Shown here piece by piece: positions 11,010-22,603 of a stretch of DNA of 64,000 nt. Under the pieces are notes generated by a model. The model was given only the letters and a program-made list of their open reading frames with translations. It did not search any database and was not told the origin of the DNA. Each line of letters starts with the position of its first letter. The first letter of the stretch is position 1. Source of the stretch: Parietichytrium sp. I65-24A (Eukaryota > Sar > Bigyra > Thraustochytrida > Thraustochytriidae); NCBI GenBank assembly GCA_012862575.1, contig BLSF01000076.1, forward strand, positions 1 through 64,000, written 5' to 3'. The translations under genes and the position numbers were made by a program.

Positions 11010-11717
11010 ATGGAGCGGGAAGTGCTTGCGACGCCGTACTTTCAAGATGAAGAGGGGCTGATCGAGGAGTTTGAGATAGACTATGACCTCGTGACAGAGT
11101 TTGATCAGAAGCTGGCCTTCCGCTGGTTCGCCTGCTGCCCGGTCTATCTGCCATTGTACTATTGCTGTTTCGTGGAGCAGAATGTGAGGGACGCGAATCA
11201 CGCCGTGCACGTGGCAGTCACGCGCGACGGTATCAGATATTCGGTGGACCATCACAAGCAGGGGTGCCGTTGCGACTGTTTGGACGCTGGGCGAAAGATG
11301 AAAACCGTACCATTCGACAAGATTACAGACTGTGATGTGGAAGAGCCAGGCGGATCTTCTGGCCCAGTGTGCTGCATGGTAAAAAATGTGATCTCAAAAG
11401 TGGTTGTCGACACCGCCTCAAGTGGTACAATGAATCAAAACGGGAGGGTTTTTCACGAACTTGAGATTCGAGGACTTAAAGATCCTTACAAATTCAAGAA
11501 ACTTGTTTGGCAAGTGAAGAGAGATACCCGGGGCGAGCCACCGACTGCGTCTTCCTTGAGTGAGCGCCAATTTTCCGCTCCAAAGTCTGCCGAAAATATG
11601 AGCCGCTTCGCCGAGAGCAACGAAGAAGTCATCCCACTCCTGCGCCGTCAGAATGAGCTTCTTGAAGAGCACTCCATTCTTCTCCGTGAAATTGCTTCGT
11701 ACTCAAAGCCAGCGTAA
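11010..11717 (+). CDS. Small cysteine-rich PH-like domain protein
   Basis: A 235-residue protein starting at MEREVLATPYF, the first in-frame ATG. The middle (about 25-165) resembles the bacterial-type PH domain proteins (bPH/DUF304-like) found in many protists: a hydrophobic FRWFACCPVYLPLYYCC segment, then beta-strands including HVAVTRDGIRYSV and a PFDKITDCDVEEP turn, then LEIRGLKDPYKFKKLVW as a closing helix. Cysteines are unusually common and paired (CC in the hydrophobic segment, GCRCDC, VCC), which could mean palmitoylation or metal binding. The last 35 residues form a predicted helix (PLLRRQNELLEEHSILL) that could be a short coiled coil. The role is unknown; a peripheral membrane protein is a reasonable guess. 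It is one exon, followed by a long gene-poor region. Confidence 0.6.
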   Translation: MEREVLATPYFQDEEGLIEEFEIDYDLVTEFDQKLAFRWFACCPVYLPLYYCCFVEQNVRDANHAVHVAVTRDGIRYSVDHHKQGCRCDCLDAGRKMKTVPFDKITDCDVEEPGGSSGPVCCMVKNVISKVVVDTASSGTMNQNGRVFHELEIRGLKDPYKFKKLVWQVKRDTRGEPPTASSLSERQFSAPKSAENMSRFAESNEEVIPLLRRQNELLEEHSILLREIASYSKPA

Positions 11718-14700
11718 ATTCGCAAATATAGATTTCCAGTCCCGTGAGAGTTCCCCTTGGGACTCTTTCTCTCAGACCCACAGAGTGGGCATTCGTAGGA
11801 ATTGGATTTAAATTGACACGCCATTCGATGGTCTTTTTTCAGCACCAGTGGTATATTACGGTATGTAAGCAGCTCATTTCGCTCTTCTCGCAGAGGAGTG
11901 TTGAGCTTGCAGAAAAATAAATGTAGATTTAGCATTTCTCAAACAACCACAAATACTTGTTAGTGGACACAAAATCACGGTTAGAAAAAACTGTCACAAC
12001 GAAACGAGCCATGTATTAATAGTGAATGCAATGGGCTGCGTGTGAGGAAAAATAGGGAACCATCGATCATAACCAATGAGCCTTCGCCTCCTTCGTGGCT
12101 TGTGCTTCCACCCAACCACTCTATGATGTGGTCGCTCTAAATTGTCTGGAGCTAGAACAACCGATAGGCGTGTGGAGATGGCATCGACTGGCAATGGTAC
12201 AACGTCTTCAAGAAAGCATTCGATTAAATGAATGTGTCCCAAGCGTTCTAGTATGCTCTTCGCGTGTCCTGGACACTGAACTCAGTAGAACAAGTCGAAG
12301 AGTTGCGACTCCCGTGTGTCTACGCGACCAAAGTCATTTTCCACTCATTCTGCAGTTTTGCGCCATTAGTGAGCGAGCGTCCGCCAACGTCGATCTCAAA
12401 CTAGCAGATAATCTCGTTATTTTATTTTCGGAGTGATTCTGGCGATCCTTCGAGAATTCGCTGCGCTGCGTCACACAGGGGAAACACCTAACGAAGACGA
12501 TTAATAATGACCAACTGTAAATGTGTTCTCCTTCCTCTCTGATTCTGCTGTCGTCAAGAGTTTACAATTTTCGCCATTAATTGACTGTGAATGCAATCTC
12601 TCAAAGCAGCAAGATGCTGACTGATACACTGATTTGCTGACTCCCTGGGAGAAGGTAGTACCATGCAAGATCTCTGCTGACCGAATAAGTCTCGCTGTCA
12701 ATCAAAATACTATTATTTTGCTTCCACCACTCTAGATCAGCAGCAATCGATTTACGCACGGACATCTACACCGTGTGAGTGTCGTTCGAAACAATAGTAC
12801 GTGAATTGACTATGAAGTAAAATCCGGTAAGAGTTGTGCTTGACTTGTTTTTTTTGGCTCCTCGTGTAGAATTTAGAAATCCATACACACGCAATTTACT
12901 GTCAACTCGATTCCATTCAATTCACCGTGAATCAAAACAAAAAGTAGAAGACCGCAGTCATGGTATACGTGTATCAGGCAGCCCACCCCGAATGCAAGTT
13001 CAACAATAAACGACCATAGCCGCTCGAGGCTCTGAAGAAGCTGATTTGCTCGTTCCAATTTTGCACGGGATGATCAATTGCCTTAGGGGCAGTCTTACTT
13101 GACCCCTTTGCACTCTTTCATTCCTACTTCAGAGATAGAGCAATGCCATAAGATGAGCCTTATTCGACTGTGCTCTTTCGTTCCTAAATGCGCCTCAGAG
13201 CCCCAGCTGGTTTTCCTTTTCCGGCTGCAGTTTTGGGAATGTGAGGGCTGCAGCAAATTCCGACTTATGCAGTTCCCTTTTACCTTTCCCTTTTACAGCG
13301 GACTTTGTAAATGTAAAAAGTTGTGGGTCATTTGCAAGAGGAATTAGGAACCACCTTGTAAAGTCAATTTGACCCCACACAAACTAAATACACAGTGCTC
13401 ACAGTGTAATGCACACGTCTTGACTCTTAGCGGTGCGCTGTTCGGCACAACGTAACGGGTCCCCCTTCACCCTCCTCCTTTGCCAGAATGTCAATGAAAT
13501 CGTGTAGATGGGTGTAAAATAAAATCCTTTTCGAAAACAACTCGTGCAAAAGTTCACGACTACTAATTCCCTGACTCCAAATTTCAAAAGGGAACATTGC
13601 TCGTTTTTCGTCTTCTGTATGGATTCGTCATTGCACTCAAGAGTGCTGTAAAATGTCGCGTGTGGTAGAAGGCGAGAGAGAGAAGGAGGAGAAAGGAACT
13701 TGTACCGCATTCCCCCTGCGGCGGAGAGAGAAGGAGAGAGAAATTGAGAACCCTCATTCTTTTCCCCAGGCTCTCACTCAACTTGACTGCCTGTGACAGA
13801 GAGGAAGACAGAAAGAACGGAGAGAGAGGAGCCAAGTCTATCTGTCTATCATTCTCCGGATCTCATTCCGTTTGTAGATGGTAAAATTTCAAGAGCGTTG
13901 TTTTGCTTCGTTGATCTGAGAGGTCTGACCTGGCTCGGATGTGCTCGGATGTGCTCAAGTTCCAGAGTGGCCAAGTTACCAGGAGAGAAGTCCGGTACGG
14001 CGTCGCTGAGATAGTGCAAGACAGGAGAGCAGTTTCATCTTTTTCTCTGCTACACAAGCATCATGAATAGACGGGGAGAAAATAGAGAGAGAGAGGTATC
14101 TTGATCTTGGTGAATACCCCCAGGGTTACTTTGTATTTTCTCGTCATCGCCGCCCGATTCGTCGGGTTTGTCAGGACCGCTCTCACACACTCCTCTTCTT
14201 TCTATCTTTCCCTCTTCTCCTTCTTCTCCTTCTCCTTCTCCTTCTCCCACTTCACCTTCTCCCTCGGTCTCTCTCTCTCTCTCAGTGCTTGTGTTTCTCG
14301 TTCCCTTTGTCTCCACTCCACAAGCAGACCATCTCTCTCGGACATCGATCCCTGATGGATCCAAGACTCCGCGAGAGACGGGGCTGAGCACCGGTGAATG
14401 TTCTCCCTCACAAAAACCCACCTCCGGGTGAATAGTATAATATCGACCTAGAGTACCATTTTCTTCACACATATCAGCGATTTGTCTATGTTAAATTATA
14501 ATCTTCATCTACACGTTTGCAGATAGTTTTGTTGTATTCTGAGTTCGCTGCCGCCACTACTCGACGAAGAACCACGTCCTCAACTCGCAGCGACAAATAT
14601 GGTCGAAACGGAAGCTCTTCCACTTCTTGCATCAATCCGTGCGACATCCTCGATCTGCTCCTGTAGCATGGCATCGCTTTGATTCGACTTGCGGGCGCTT

Positions 14701-16645
14701 TGGATCTTGGAGATGACTGTTGTGCATGATATTTGCCATATTTGCTTCAGAAGTTCTGCAGAACTCTTCGCTAGAGGGGCTCTTCTTCGCCATCTTTTAG
14801 CGCTTGCTGTTCCAGAAAAATACCTTGTCAGCCCAAATTGGTTTGAAAAACGGTGAAAAATTCAGAGTGATGACTTCAGTTCTCCTCTGGCGAGGATTCG
14901 NAACTCTGTTTTTTGCAAAATTTCCCCATACATTTGTATTGAGTTATCCGTTCTGACTGCGGAACGCAATGACATTTTTGAAAAAAAAAGAAAACGAGAC
15001 CCGAATGCTACTTCAATTTCGGAATTCGTATTAGTTTCGGGCATGCAAACTAGCGGAGGTGGATTTGCTAGGGGTGCTCAGCCCCGTCGCGAGAGTACTC
15101 ATTAAACTGTTCACGATTACACGATCACAGTGAGGTGTGGTGGCTTGCACTATAGTACCGGTACCGGTACAACAAGTCCACTAGTTTGGCTTCCTCCGTC
15201 AGCGTCTCGAATGAGGGCAGAAATGAGCAGAAGCAGCAAACTTTCGTCGGTACGTCGGTGGCTCTGACGTGGATGTGGCTGTTGGAGAGAGAGCGCCATC
15301 GTGACAATCATGCAGTGGTACCAAGTGCCCGTGCAGGTCAAGCAAGACCTGCGCTTCGGCATTGCGCTGTAAGGGTCTCATCTCATAACATTTCGAGATA
15401 CTCAGTACAGTACCTTGCCTCCATTGTTGGCTACACAGGAAGTCTCAGTTCTAAACTTGTAAAAGCTTGGGACTTTCAACTTTTACAAGTTGCAATAGGC
15501 TCGGAGGCCTCTTCTCCTACTCTTCCTGCTCCTCCTTCTCGGTACTCGAGTCTAGTACAGATGCAATGGCCTCGAACTGTGAGAGAACTGTGAGCAAGTC
15601 TGTCACTGTCAATAGTTACATGAGAGTCCAAGTTCTTCCTTACGAACATCACCATCACCATCTATGACGAAAGATGATCTCCGAAGCTCGATCCTTGCTA
15701 CTTCACTCCTCACAACCTTTTGAGACGAAAATCATTGGCGCAAGACGAGAGTTGAGACAACACGCAGAGTCAGTCAGTACTCCTGCACAACAGCGAAGTT
15801 GCAAACGGGATAGGAATAGATTAATATGTCGAATCAATCTCAAATCAAATCAAATCAATAGACAACAAAAACAAATTGAGTTTGCGCGTCCGAGCCACTC
15901 ACCTACAGTAGCACCCCATCAATCCACCATTCACTCACAGTCAATCAGTTTCGCTGACAAGATTGACTGTGAAATCAATCTCAATGAATCATCAAGCCAT
16001 TGACTTCGACTTTGACAGTGACAGTCACGGTGAGATAGATACTCGAGTACTAAGAAGTTCGCTCCCACCCACCTGCGCTAACAGTACCGGTAAGCACTCT
16101 CTGAACTTGAAGCCTCTGAAGTTACTCAGCTAGACCACCAGTCAATCGCCGGACGGAGAGTAGGGCGAGAGCGCAACTTTGCAACTTTTAGAGTTTGCTC
16201 GAGTGCAGGTGGTACTGAGAACTTTGAGAGCTACTTGTGGAGCTAACCTACTCCTCAGTACTCACTCCATTGCAAAACTATACTCTTGCTCTTCCTTTCT
16301 ACTTTCTTGTCGAGGCGAATAGGCGAATAGGCGAATGCAATTGTCCATGGCAGACTCACTCTGACGGACTCTGAGTGCCACTTTGTTTGCTTGCTTGCTC
16401 TACTTACTCACTCGCTCACTCGCTCACTCGCTCGCTGGCAGAGTTGCAGTTGCAGTTGCAGTTGCCGTGGCAGTGGAAGTGGCAGACTTATAGGTCGCGG
16501 GACGGAGGCAGCCGGAGGCGAGAGGAGGTCCGGTCGGTCTTTGGGCAGACGCGAAGTGGTTGGTCCGGAGACGGAAGCGGGGGCTGACCAACGTTGGTAC
16601 CCTACCATCGAGCTCTCACGAACTGAATTGGCAAGGCATGCAGGA
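11718..16645. other. 4.9 kb gene-poor region
   Basis: The longest stretch without a supportable gene. Frames of up to about 140 codons exist on both strands but look like noise: no domain, biased runs such as Ser/Leu or Glu/Arg from pyrimidine tracts (notably 14195-14290), and heavy overlap with each other. It holds an N at 14901. From about 15.1 to 16.3 kb it is dense in GTAC-centred palindromes such as AGTACCGGTACCGGTAC (15154-15170), just upstream of the PHD-methylase gene. A TTGACTGTGAA word recurs near 12582 and 15962. An unrecognised noncoding RNA or a decayed element cannot be excluded. Confidence 0.5.
15092..16264. repeat. Cluster of GTAC-centred palindromic words
   Basis: By eye: GAGTACTC (15092), AGTACCGGTACCGGTAC (15154-15170), ATACTCAGTACAGTACC (about 15398-15414), GGTACTCGAGTCTAGTAC (about 15541), CAGTACTCC (about 15777), ATACTCGAGTACTA (about 16039-16052), AGTACCGGTA (about 16083) and CAGTACTCA (about 16257). 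The cluster lies 0.4-1.6 kb upstream of the PHD-methylase start. Function unknown; it may be a dispersed regulatory word or a base-composition quirk. Confidence 0.6.
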
Positions 16646-18584
16646 ATGTCTGATAGCAGTCTGGGCGGACATGAACCAGCAATCGGAACACTCGCGCAAT
16701 CGAGCAGCTCTGATGGTGTGAGGCGGTCGCGAAGAACTCGAAAGCGGAAGACTTTGTTCGAAGATGAAGATCTCAGCCCGAAAGCAGTGAGGGTGCGTCA
16801 TCAGGGTAGACACTGCATGAGCATTGGCGCCGAAGCGGAGGTGTGCTTCGAGGGCAAGGCTCTAATTTCAAAGCTTTCCTCAAACGATAAACCAGTCGTT
16901 CCAAAGGGAGCAAAGTGTGAGATCAAGTGGAAGACAAAGTGGCGGTTCATGGAAAGCTACAAGGGCCGTGACGCAGTGTTGGCGTCAAGGCTCCGGGAAG
17001 AGGAAATTGAGAGAGTGATTCTTCCCAAGCAGAAAGACTTTTACGCGATTCTAGTCCAAGGCGAAACCCGGCTCAAGCAGGCCGAGCATCTTTATCTCGT
17101 GACCTCCAATATTCTTTTAGATGAAGGCAATCTTGACTTTTCGGTAACTCCTATTTCGGAGACGGAATTTCATGTGTCCGGAACCCTATCCTTTGACATG
17201 CCAACCACGATGGAGCCGGGTGTATTTTACCTAGAAATTGGAAGCGAGCGTATCTGCCTGTGCTGCCACACCTCTCACTTTGAAGTTGCAGAGGCATTCG
17301 GCTCTGTAGATCTGACCAAGGTTGGACCATGGTGTATCTGCGGCTGTGTGCGCTCCTATGAGGAGGTAGATGCCGCCGCTCCTTCGCGATCTTCCAATAT
17401 TCAATGGATAGCTTGTTCACTGTGCCACTCTTGGCATCACTTCAAGTGTTATGAGATTGGAGACCTTACCTTCGAACAGTCGAAGCTTGAGGCATTTGAG
17501 CTCCGCATGATTGGACATTATCCGGGAACTCCACTACCCGGCGACGACCAACCCTTCCTGTAAGTTTTTGAAGAGGTGTATGTATGTTCGTGCATTTCTT
17601 GCCCTGATTTCAAGATCGGCTCACTAATTGAATTGTTTCCAAACGTATGTTCTCAATATGAAAAGGTGTTGGTGGTGCTTTGAGTACGAGAGAGCGATGA
17701 ACGCGATCGATCTTAGTCTGTTCGATTTAAAGGATTTGGGCTATGTGTCAGACCCACTGCACAAGGGAGCCAGTTCGCTGACGATGTCAAATGCGGAGAA
17801 ACGGCTCTGGGTTCTCGGGCAGCTGGAGGCTAAGAGAGTAGAGCGAATCAAGTCCATGATCATCAGGTCTTCTGGAGGGTACTTTCGAAAGAAGACCGAT
17901 CGCGATGGAAACGTGATCACTACCAAGAGACAATATTGTACGCCGAAGAAGGTAGTTTGTTTTTTGCAAAAGTTGGTCCAGGTTTTGCAGACTGGAGGAG
18001 CGCAAGGGCTCGTGGATTTTGCGCATGGCAGGACCGCAAACAACGACAGGCCACCACCTCCTCCGATGAAATGTATAGACCTTGGCGCCGGAGATGGTGC
18101 TCTCACCAATGTGCTGCCCCAGGGTTCAAAGGCAATAGAGAAGGAGCCTGGCAGAGTGGCTAAAGGACTGAAGAATGTTAAACACTGCTCGTGGATGACT
18201 GCGGACGTAATGGAACACGCCGTTTACTCTGAGCTTTATAATCAATACGATTTGGTTGTCTCAAATCCCGACTTTGAAGTGGCTCTCAATTTTCTCGTGG
18301 TTGCGCACCATGCTCTCCGGATGGAGAATCCGGATGCTCGCATCATCTTTCTACTCCCGAGCGACTTTTTCGAGGCATCAGCTCTACGAACTCGAGTTTT
18401 TAAAGTGCTGCCCATTGCTGTTGAGCTGGAGTTCAAATTAGGCCACGTTGATTATCTTCAGCACGAGGTGAACACCGGCCCGAAACGCTCGGTAGACTCT
18501 TTCTTTGTGTTCAAGCGTGATACCTCCCGGTCCGACAAATTCGTACACACTCTCGTAAACGCGAGACTTGCGGGAATGCTGTAA
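16646..18584 (+). CDS. PHD finger fused to an adenine-methylase-like domain
   Basis: Two exons (16646-17559 and 17666-18584) joined across a 106-base GTAAGT...AG intron with a CTAAT branch-like word give 610 residues. I start at MSDSSLGG; an in-frame ATG at 16391 would add a Ser/Arg-rich leader from simple sequence. Residues 30-45 are basic (RRSRRTRKRK), like a nuclear localisation signal. A C4HC3 PHD finger spans about 228-309: CIC, then ACSLC, then WHHFKC, then CWWC. The splice falls one codon before CWWC, and only this join completes the finger. A class I SAM methylase follows: CIDLGAGDGALTN (motif I, about 440-452), then SNPDF (504-508) in the place of the NPPY/F catalytic motif of N6-adenine methylases, then IIFLLPSDFFEA and a closing SFFVFKR strand, as in phage and plasmid DNA methylases. 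Asp replaces the second Pro. A chromatin-targeted nucleic-acid methylase is inferred, not shown. Confidence 0.7.
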
Positions 18585-19079
18585 ATGAGATTCGTTGCTT
18601 GCGCGTCTCAGCACGTACTATTATATAAGGGGACCGTGTTGCGCGTTTTTTTTGGTTTTCTGCGCCAGGTCTATGGCGTTGGCATTTTCAAAAGTTACTT
18701 GCCCTTGCAGTGATTCTTGACCTTTTTCTGAGACATCTTGCCTTTCTTCTTCTATTCTTTTAAAAACTGTACCCATATTTCAAGGAAAACAACAAACGAA
18801 ACTCGCCGTTACAAAATTTATACGTGCATCTTCACTATGAGTTCTGCTGTGGTCTAGTACCGCGCGCAAAAACAGCTTCAAATGATACTATCAACCCATA
18901 TTCCCCAAAACTAAAATGTTCCTGCCTTCAACAGTGTGCCGCACCGATGCCTTGCATTTACATATCTAAAGGAAGCTTCAACTGCGACATGGCAGAATTA
19001 AATATCCCCACTCCCTGATCCCCTCTATTGACAGCACCGGGTGACGTGCAGAGACTACGTACTGTCTCTGAGCTCACTA
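18585..19079. other. Intergenic between convergent genes
   Basis: The shared 3' flank of the PHD-methylase gene (+) and the sulfotransferase gene (-). No gene seen. It includes a short run of T (18645-18656) and A/T-rich sequence. Confidence 0.6.
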
Positions 19080-20264
19080 TCAGTCTCGTTCCCATTGTAA
19101 TCCGCCGTCGCATGGCCCCCAGATATCGGCTTGCCATAGGGGTTGTGTCATAGAACAGATAAGATCTACCTGAGCTGGAGTGTAAGGGTTTATACGCTTC
19201 TTGCCCGACCTCTTGAAGGAGCCTTCTTGATTTTTGGCAAGGCAAGCGAGAGCCTCCTCGTCGCTGGGGATAAGGTCCTTGTACGAGGCAAAGTGAATTC
19301 GGATACTACGTAACATAGTTTTGACCTCCTCATCAAAATTCTTCACAAAACGCTCGAAAAACACTACGTAGGTTGGTTTACCGAGTGCATCTCGCCACAT
19401 CCTACCGGTTTCAAACCTTGTCAAATAGAACTTGAGATGCTCAAAATACGAAGCCGCGAACTTGTTTACAAAGTCGGTCCACACACGAGTCTTGGAAAAT
19501 CAAAGAACAATGCATCAGAGGTGAGCACTTCCACGCTCTCTCTGGACTACACCAGGAATTTAAAAACTCACCTTAAAAATCCCCTCGTCAACGGACCCCG
19601 TATGACTGAGATTGGCGTGCTTGCGATTGAACTCCGCTAGAAGCGCGTCGAAAGGGTTTCTTACCAGGAAAACGTTTCCTGATGCCATGGCCAGCTTTCC
19701 TGTCTTCTTCACGGGTATTACCAGGCCAGTTCTCCGGTTCACCCAGCATCCCCTGCAAGGATAATGTGTCTTGACAGCGATTACGCTGCCATCTGATGTG
19801 CCCTCCGCCGGGAACTTTGTGACGAGTGACTCGTCATTGTACATTGATCCCGTCCACAATCGCGTGCCTTCCTGTAAGACGTGCCGTATCCATGTGTTGC
19901 CGCTCCCCGGAAAAGATGCCAGCATCACCGGCCCCTCCTTCAGGGCCGGCACCACATAGTGCCGCCCAGCCGGACAGACAACTTGATTGTCCTGCTCCTC
20001 TCCGTTTTCTGGCGTCGTCTCCGGCTGAGCCGCACTCACAATATCCGCATCTTCTTCCAGGTCCTCCATCTCCAAGCGCGCTCCAAACTCCACTTCGTTC
20101 TGCGCGCCAGAGTTCTTCCAATTGGAGATGCTGCTAGCTCTTAAATCGCCCAGCCAAGCCGTCATGGCGATCAAGTACACGGCGACCAGCGCACCCCACG
20201 CAGCCTTGCTCGCCACCAGCCGCTGCAACACTGCTCGCATCTTTTGATGATCTTGCAGTTGCAA
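19080..20264 (-). CDS. Golgi-type membrane sulfotransferase (WSCD-like)
   Basis: Two exons on the minus strand (20264-19572 and 19490-19080) with an 81-base GTGAGT...AG intron give 367 residues. The splice is in phase 0 (IFK, then TRVW). An N-terminal hydrophobic helix (AAWGALVAVYLIAMTAWL, about 23-40) without a cleavage site makes this a type II membrane protein with its catalytic part in the lumen. The PAPS-binding loop is PGSGNTWIRHVLQ, and the second nucleotide-binding segment is VFLVRNPFDALLAEFNR. After the splice come FYLTRFE and PTYVVFFERF, matching the sulfotransferase domain of WSCD1/2-like proteins. It should move sulfate from PAPS to a glycan or protein acceptor in the Golgi; sulfated surface polysaccharides are a likely product in a marine protist, but the acceptor is unknown. 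It is divergent from DCAF7, with 491 bases between the starts. Confidence 0.82.
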
Positions 20265-20625
20265 ACTATCTCCACGCGGACAGCTGTTACCGCTGTGAAA
20301 AAAAGGTCCTCACTCTCTCTTTCTTTCTCTCTTTCTCCGTCTTTCTGTCTCACTCTCTCTGAGCCAGCGGAGAGTGGTCCATGATGGATCGATCAATTGT
20401 CGCAAAATCGGCTTATCAGAAATCATCAGACACATCAAACGTCCGGGCGCTGAGAATCGTACCTACGACTCCAGGGAAGCGCTTTGTATTGGAGAATGTA
20501 TGAGACTGCCTTGTTATGCGTGGGTCTTGGTGCGGGTGTGGGACAAGAGAGATTTGCAGTGAGTGTACGCGGTGGACGACATCCGTCGCGTTTGGACCAG
20601 AGCAAGGCGAACGTCACATACACCT

Positions 20626-20656
<31 letters not shown>

Positions 20657-20755
20657 TAAGATCGTTCAGTGAAGAGCGAAAGAAGGGAATACAAGGGAGA
20701 TTGAGGTTTTCAAGGGAGGAGTCGGCCCCTCGGAAGAGGCAAAAGGTGCGGGGAG
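20265..20755. promoter_or_regulatory. Divergent promoter region, sulfotransferase and DCAF7
   Basis: A 491-base gap holding both upstream regions. It includes polypyrimidine tracts (about 20310-20360) and an adjoining CA/GA repeat (about 20625-20656). I could not place a TATA box or other defined element. Confidence 0.4.
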
Positions 20756-21863
20756 ATGACGAAAAAGAAGGAGATATACACGTACAAGGCGCCCTGGCGC
20801 GTGTACGGCATGGGGTGGAGTGAACGCAAGGACGACGCATACAAGTTTAGGTTTGCGGTGGGAAGCTTTCGGGAGGAGTATGATAACAAGGTGGATATCA
20901 TTCAGTACTCAGAGGAGGCGGACGAGTTCGTACGAAGAGGCGGGTTTGACCATCCTTGTAAGTTGAGCGAGCGGAGGGTTAAACTTTTTTAAACACGAGA
21001 GGCGACCCTTGAACTAACATTGTGAACATGTCCGACTTGGATGATGGACGAGGGCAGACCCGACGACGAAGGTGGCGTGGATTCCTGATGGGAACAGTAA
21101 AAACACTGACCTTTTGGCGACGTCAGGCGACTATTTGCGAATTTGGCAGATCGAGCCAGGGGCGAACCCGGATACATGCACGGCCAAGAAAGTCTGCCTT
21201 TTAAACAACAGCAAAAACAGAGAATACTGTGCTCCGCTGACTTCTTTCGATTGGAACCAAGCCGAGATGAACATCATAGGGACAAGTAGCATCGACACAA
21301 CATGTACAATTTGGGACATTGAGACAGAGCAGTCAATAGCGCAGCTGATTGCACATGACGTGGAAGTTTATGACATTGCTTTTGCGAGCCGGCAGAAAGA
21401 CGTATTTGCCTCAGCAGGCGCGGACGGGTCGGTTCGCACGTTTGATTGTCGGCATCTAGACCGGTCCACAATCGTATTTGACGGAGGTGATCAGCCACCC
21501 CCTCTTCTCCGATTAGCTTGGAACAAGCAGGACCCCAACTTTCTTGCCATTGTATCCATGAACAGCTCTAAAACTCTCATTCTTGACCGTAGATCTCCTC
21601 TAAAGCCCTATGCTGAACTCAGGGGCCACTTTGGTGCTGTAAATGCCGTCGCGTGGGCTCCGCACTCTTCATGTCATGTTTGTTCAGTCGCCGAGGATAG
21701 TCAGGCACTCATTTGGGAGCTCTCCGCAGAGCCGCGAAACATCGATGAACCAATCCTGGCCTACAAAGCCGATTCGTGTATAAACCAACTCCAATGGTCA
21801 TCGGCAACTCCCGACTGGGTCGGCATTGCGTTCGATGATAAAGTGCAAGTGCTTCGAGTGTAA
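20756..21863 (+). CDS. DCAF7: WD40-repeat protein DCAF7/WDR68 (TTG1 family)
   Basis: Two exons (20756-20957 and 21058-21863) with a 100-base GTAAGT...AG intron and a CTAAC branch-like word give 335 residues, against 342 in human. The join restores FDHPYPTTKVAWIPD, which is almost the animal wording. Other hallmarks are KEIYTYKAPWRVYGMGW at the start, LLATSGDYLRIW, CAPLTSFDWN, GTSSIDTTCTIWD, QLIAHDVEVYDIAF, ADGSVRTFD, LRLAWNKQDPNFLA, AWAPHSSCH and the end VQVLRV. The protein is a seven-bladed propeller scaffold. In animals it holds DYRK and HIPK kinases and acts as a CUL4-DDB1 receptor; in plants the TTG1 branch assembles MYB-bHLH complexes. A cytosolic and nuclear adaptor role is expected here. 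The assignment to this family is very secure. Confidence 0.96.
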
Positions 21864-22603
21864 AGCTCTGCTCATTTACTCGAACCACAGCCCATGTCCT
21901 TAATCATTTCTATACCTTACATACACTCTGCATAGTATGTACATAACATCTCACTCCAACATGTTCTGCCCAAGCCCCTTTTCGCAGGACACTGACTCGT
22001 TCTTCATTGGTGTCGTTGGCCGTTTCATCAAACAGGACAATCGTCCTACTCTTCCAAACCTGTTCCAAAGGAATGGACGAGACCCTTTCTTATTTTTACG
22101 CGTGTAATAAATTAATAAATATGCATAAAAATACCACAACATTTCGGGAGCCCCAAAATGGAATCATCTCGTTAGAGAAATCTGTTCATTCAAAATGGGA
22201 AAAAGTTTGGGACCCCAAATACTACAGTTTAGCATAGTTTCAGGGTACGAATACATGTCCTATTATAAATGCTATAACCCTTCTATTCTTTTTTTTTCCC
22301 CCTACAAGTCCTGAAAGTTCGTTCGCAAGAAGAAAAAGTGAGTGAAGAAAGAAAATTCAATTCTTTTTGAAAAAGGAAGAAAAAAGGGAAAACGATTATG
22401 CAACGACGACCCCAGTGTCTCCGCTTGCAAAAAGTAGGCTCGAATGTCAGTGTCGTGTCCGTGATAGTTTCAAGTGATCTGTTTTGATTGTATCTTTTGC
22501 TTTGAGTTTTGAGTTGAAATACACACAGCGGAAGGCGGTTGGACCCGCGCGAGGAAAAAAAACAAGTGGCACCAACCTTCCGCCAAACCCCTGGCTAAAC
22601 GAT
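21864..22603. other. Intergenic between convergent genes
   Basis: The 3' flanks of DCAF7 (+) and histone H1 (-). A/T-rich with runs of T (about 22290) and A (22378, 22555). No coding frame worth reporting. Confidence 0.6.

Noticed and set aside
12095-12436. 113-codon plus-strand frame
   Set aside because: Ordinary composition but no domain, and overlapped by an equally long minus-strand frame.
14050-14472. 140-codon minus-strand Glu/Gly/Arg-rich frame
   Set aside because: Produced by a CTTCTC/TCC pyrimidine tract.
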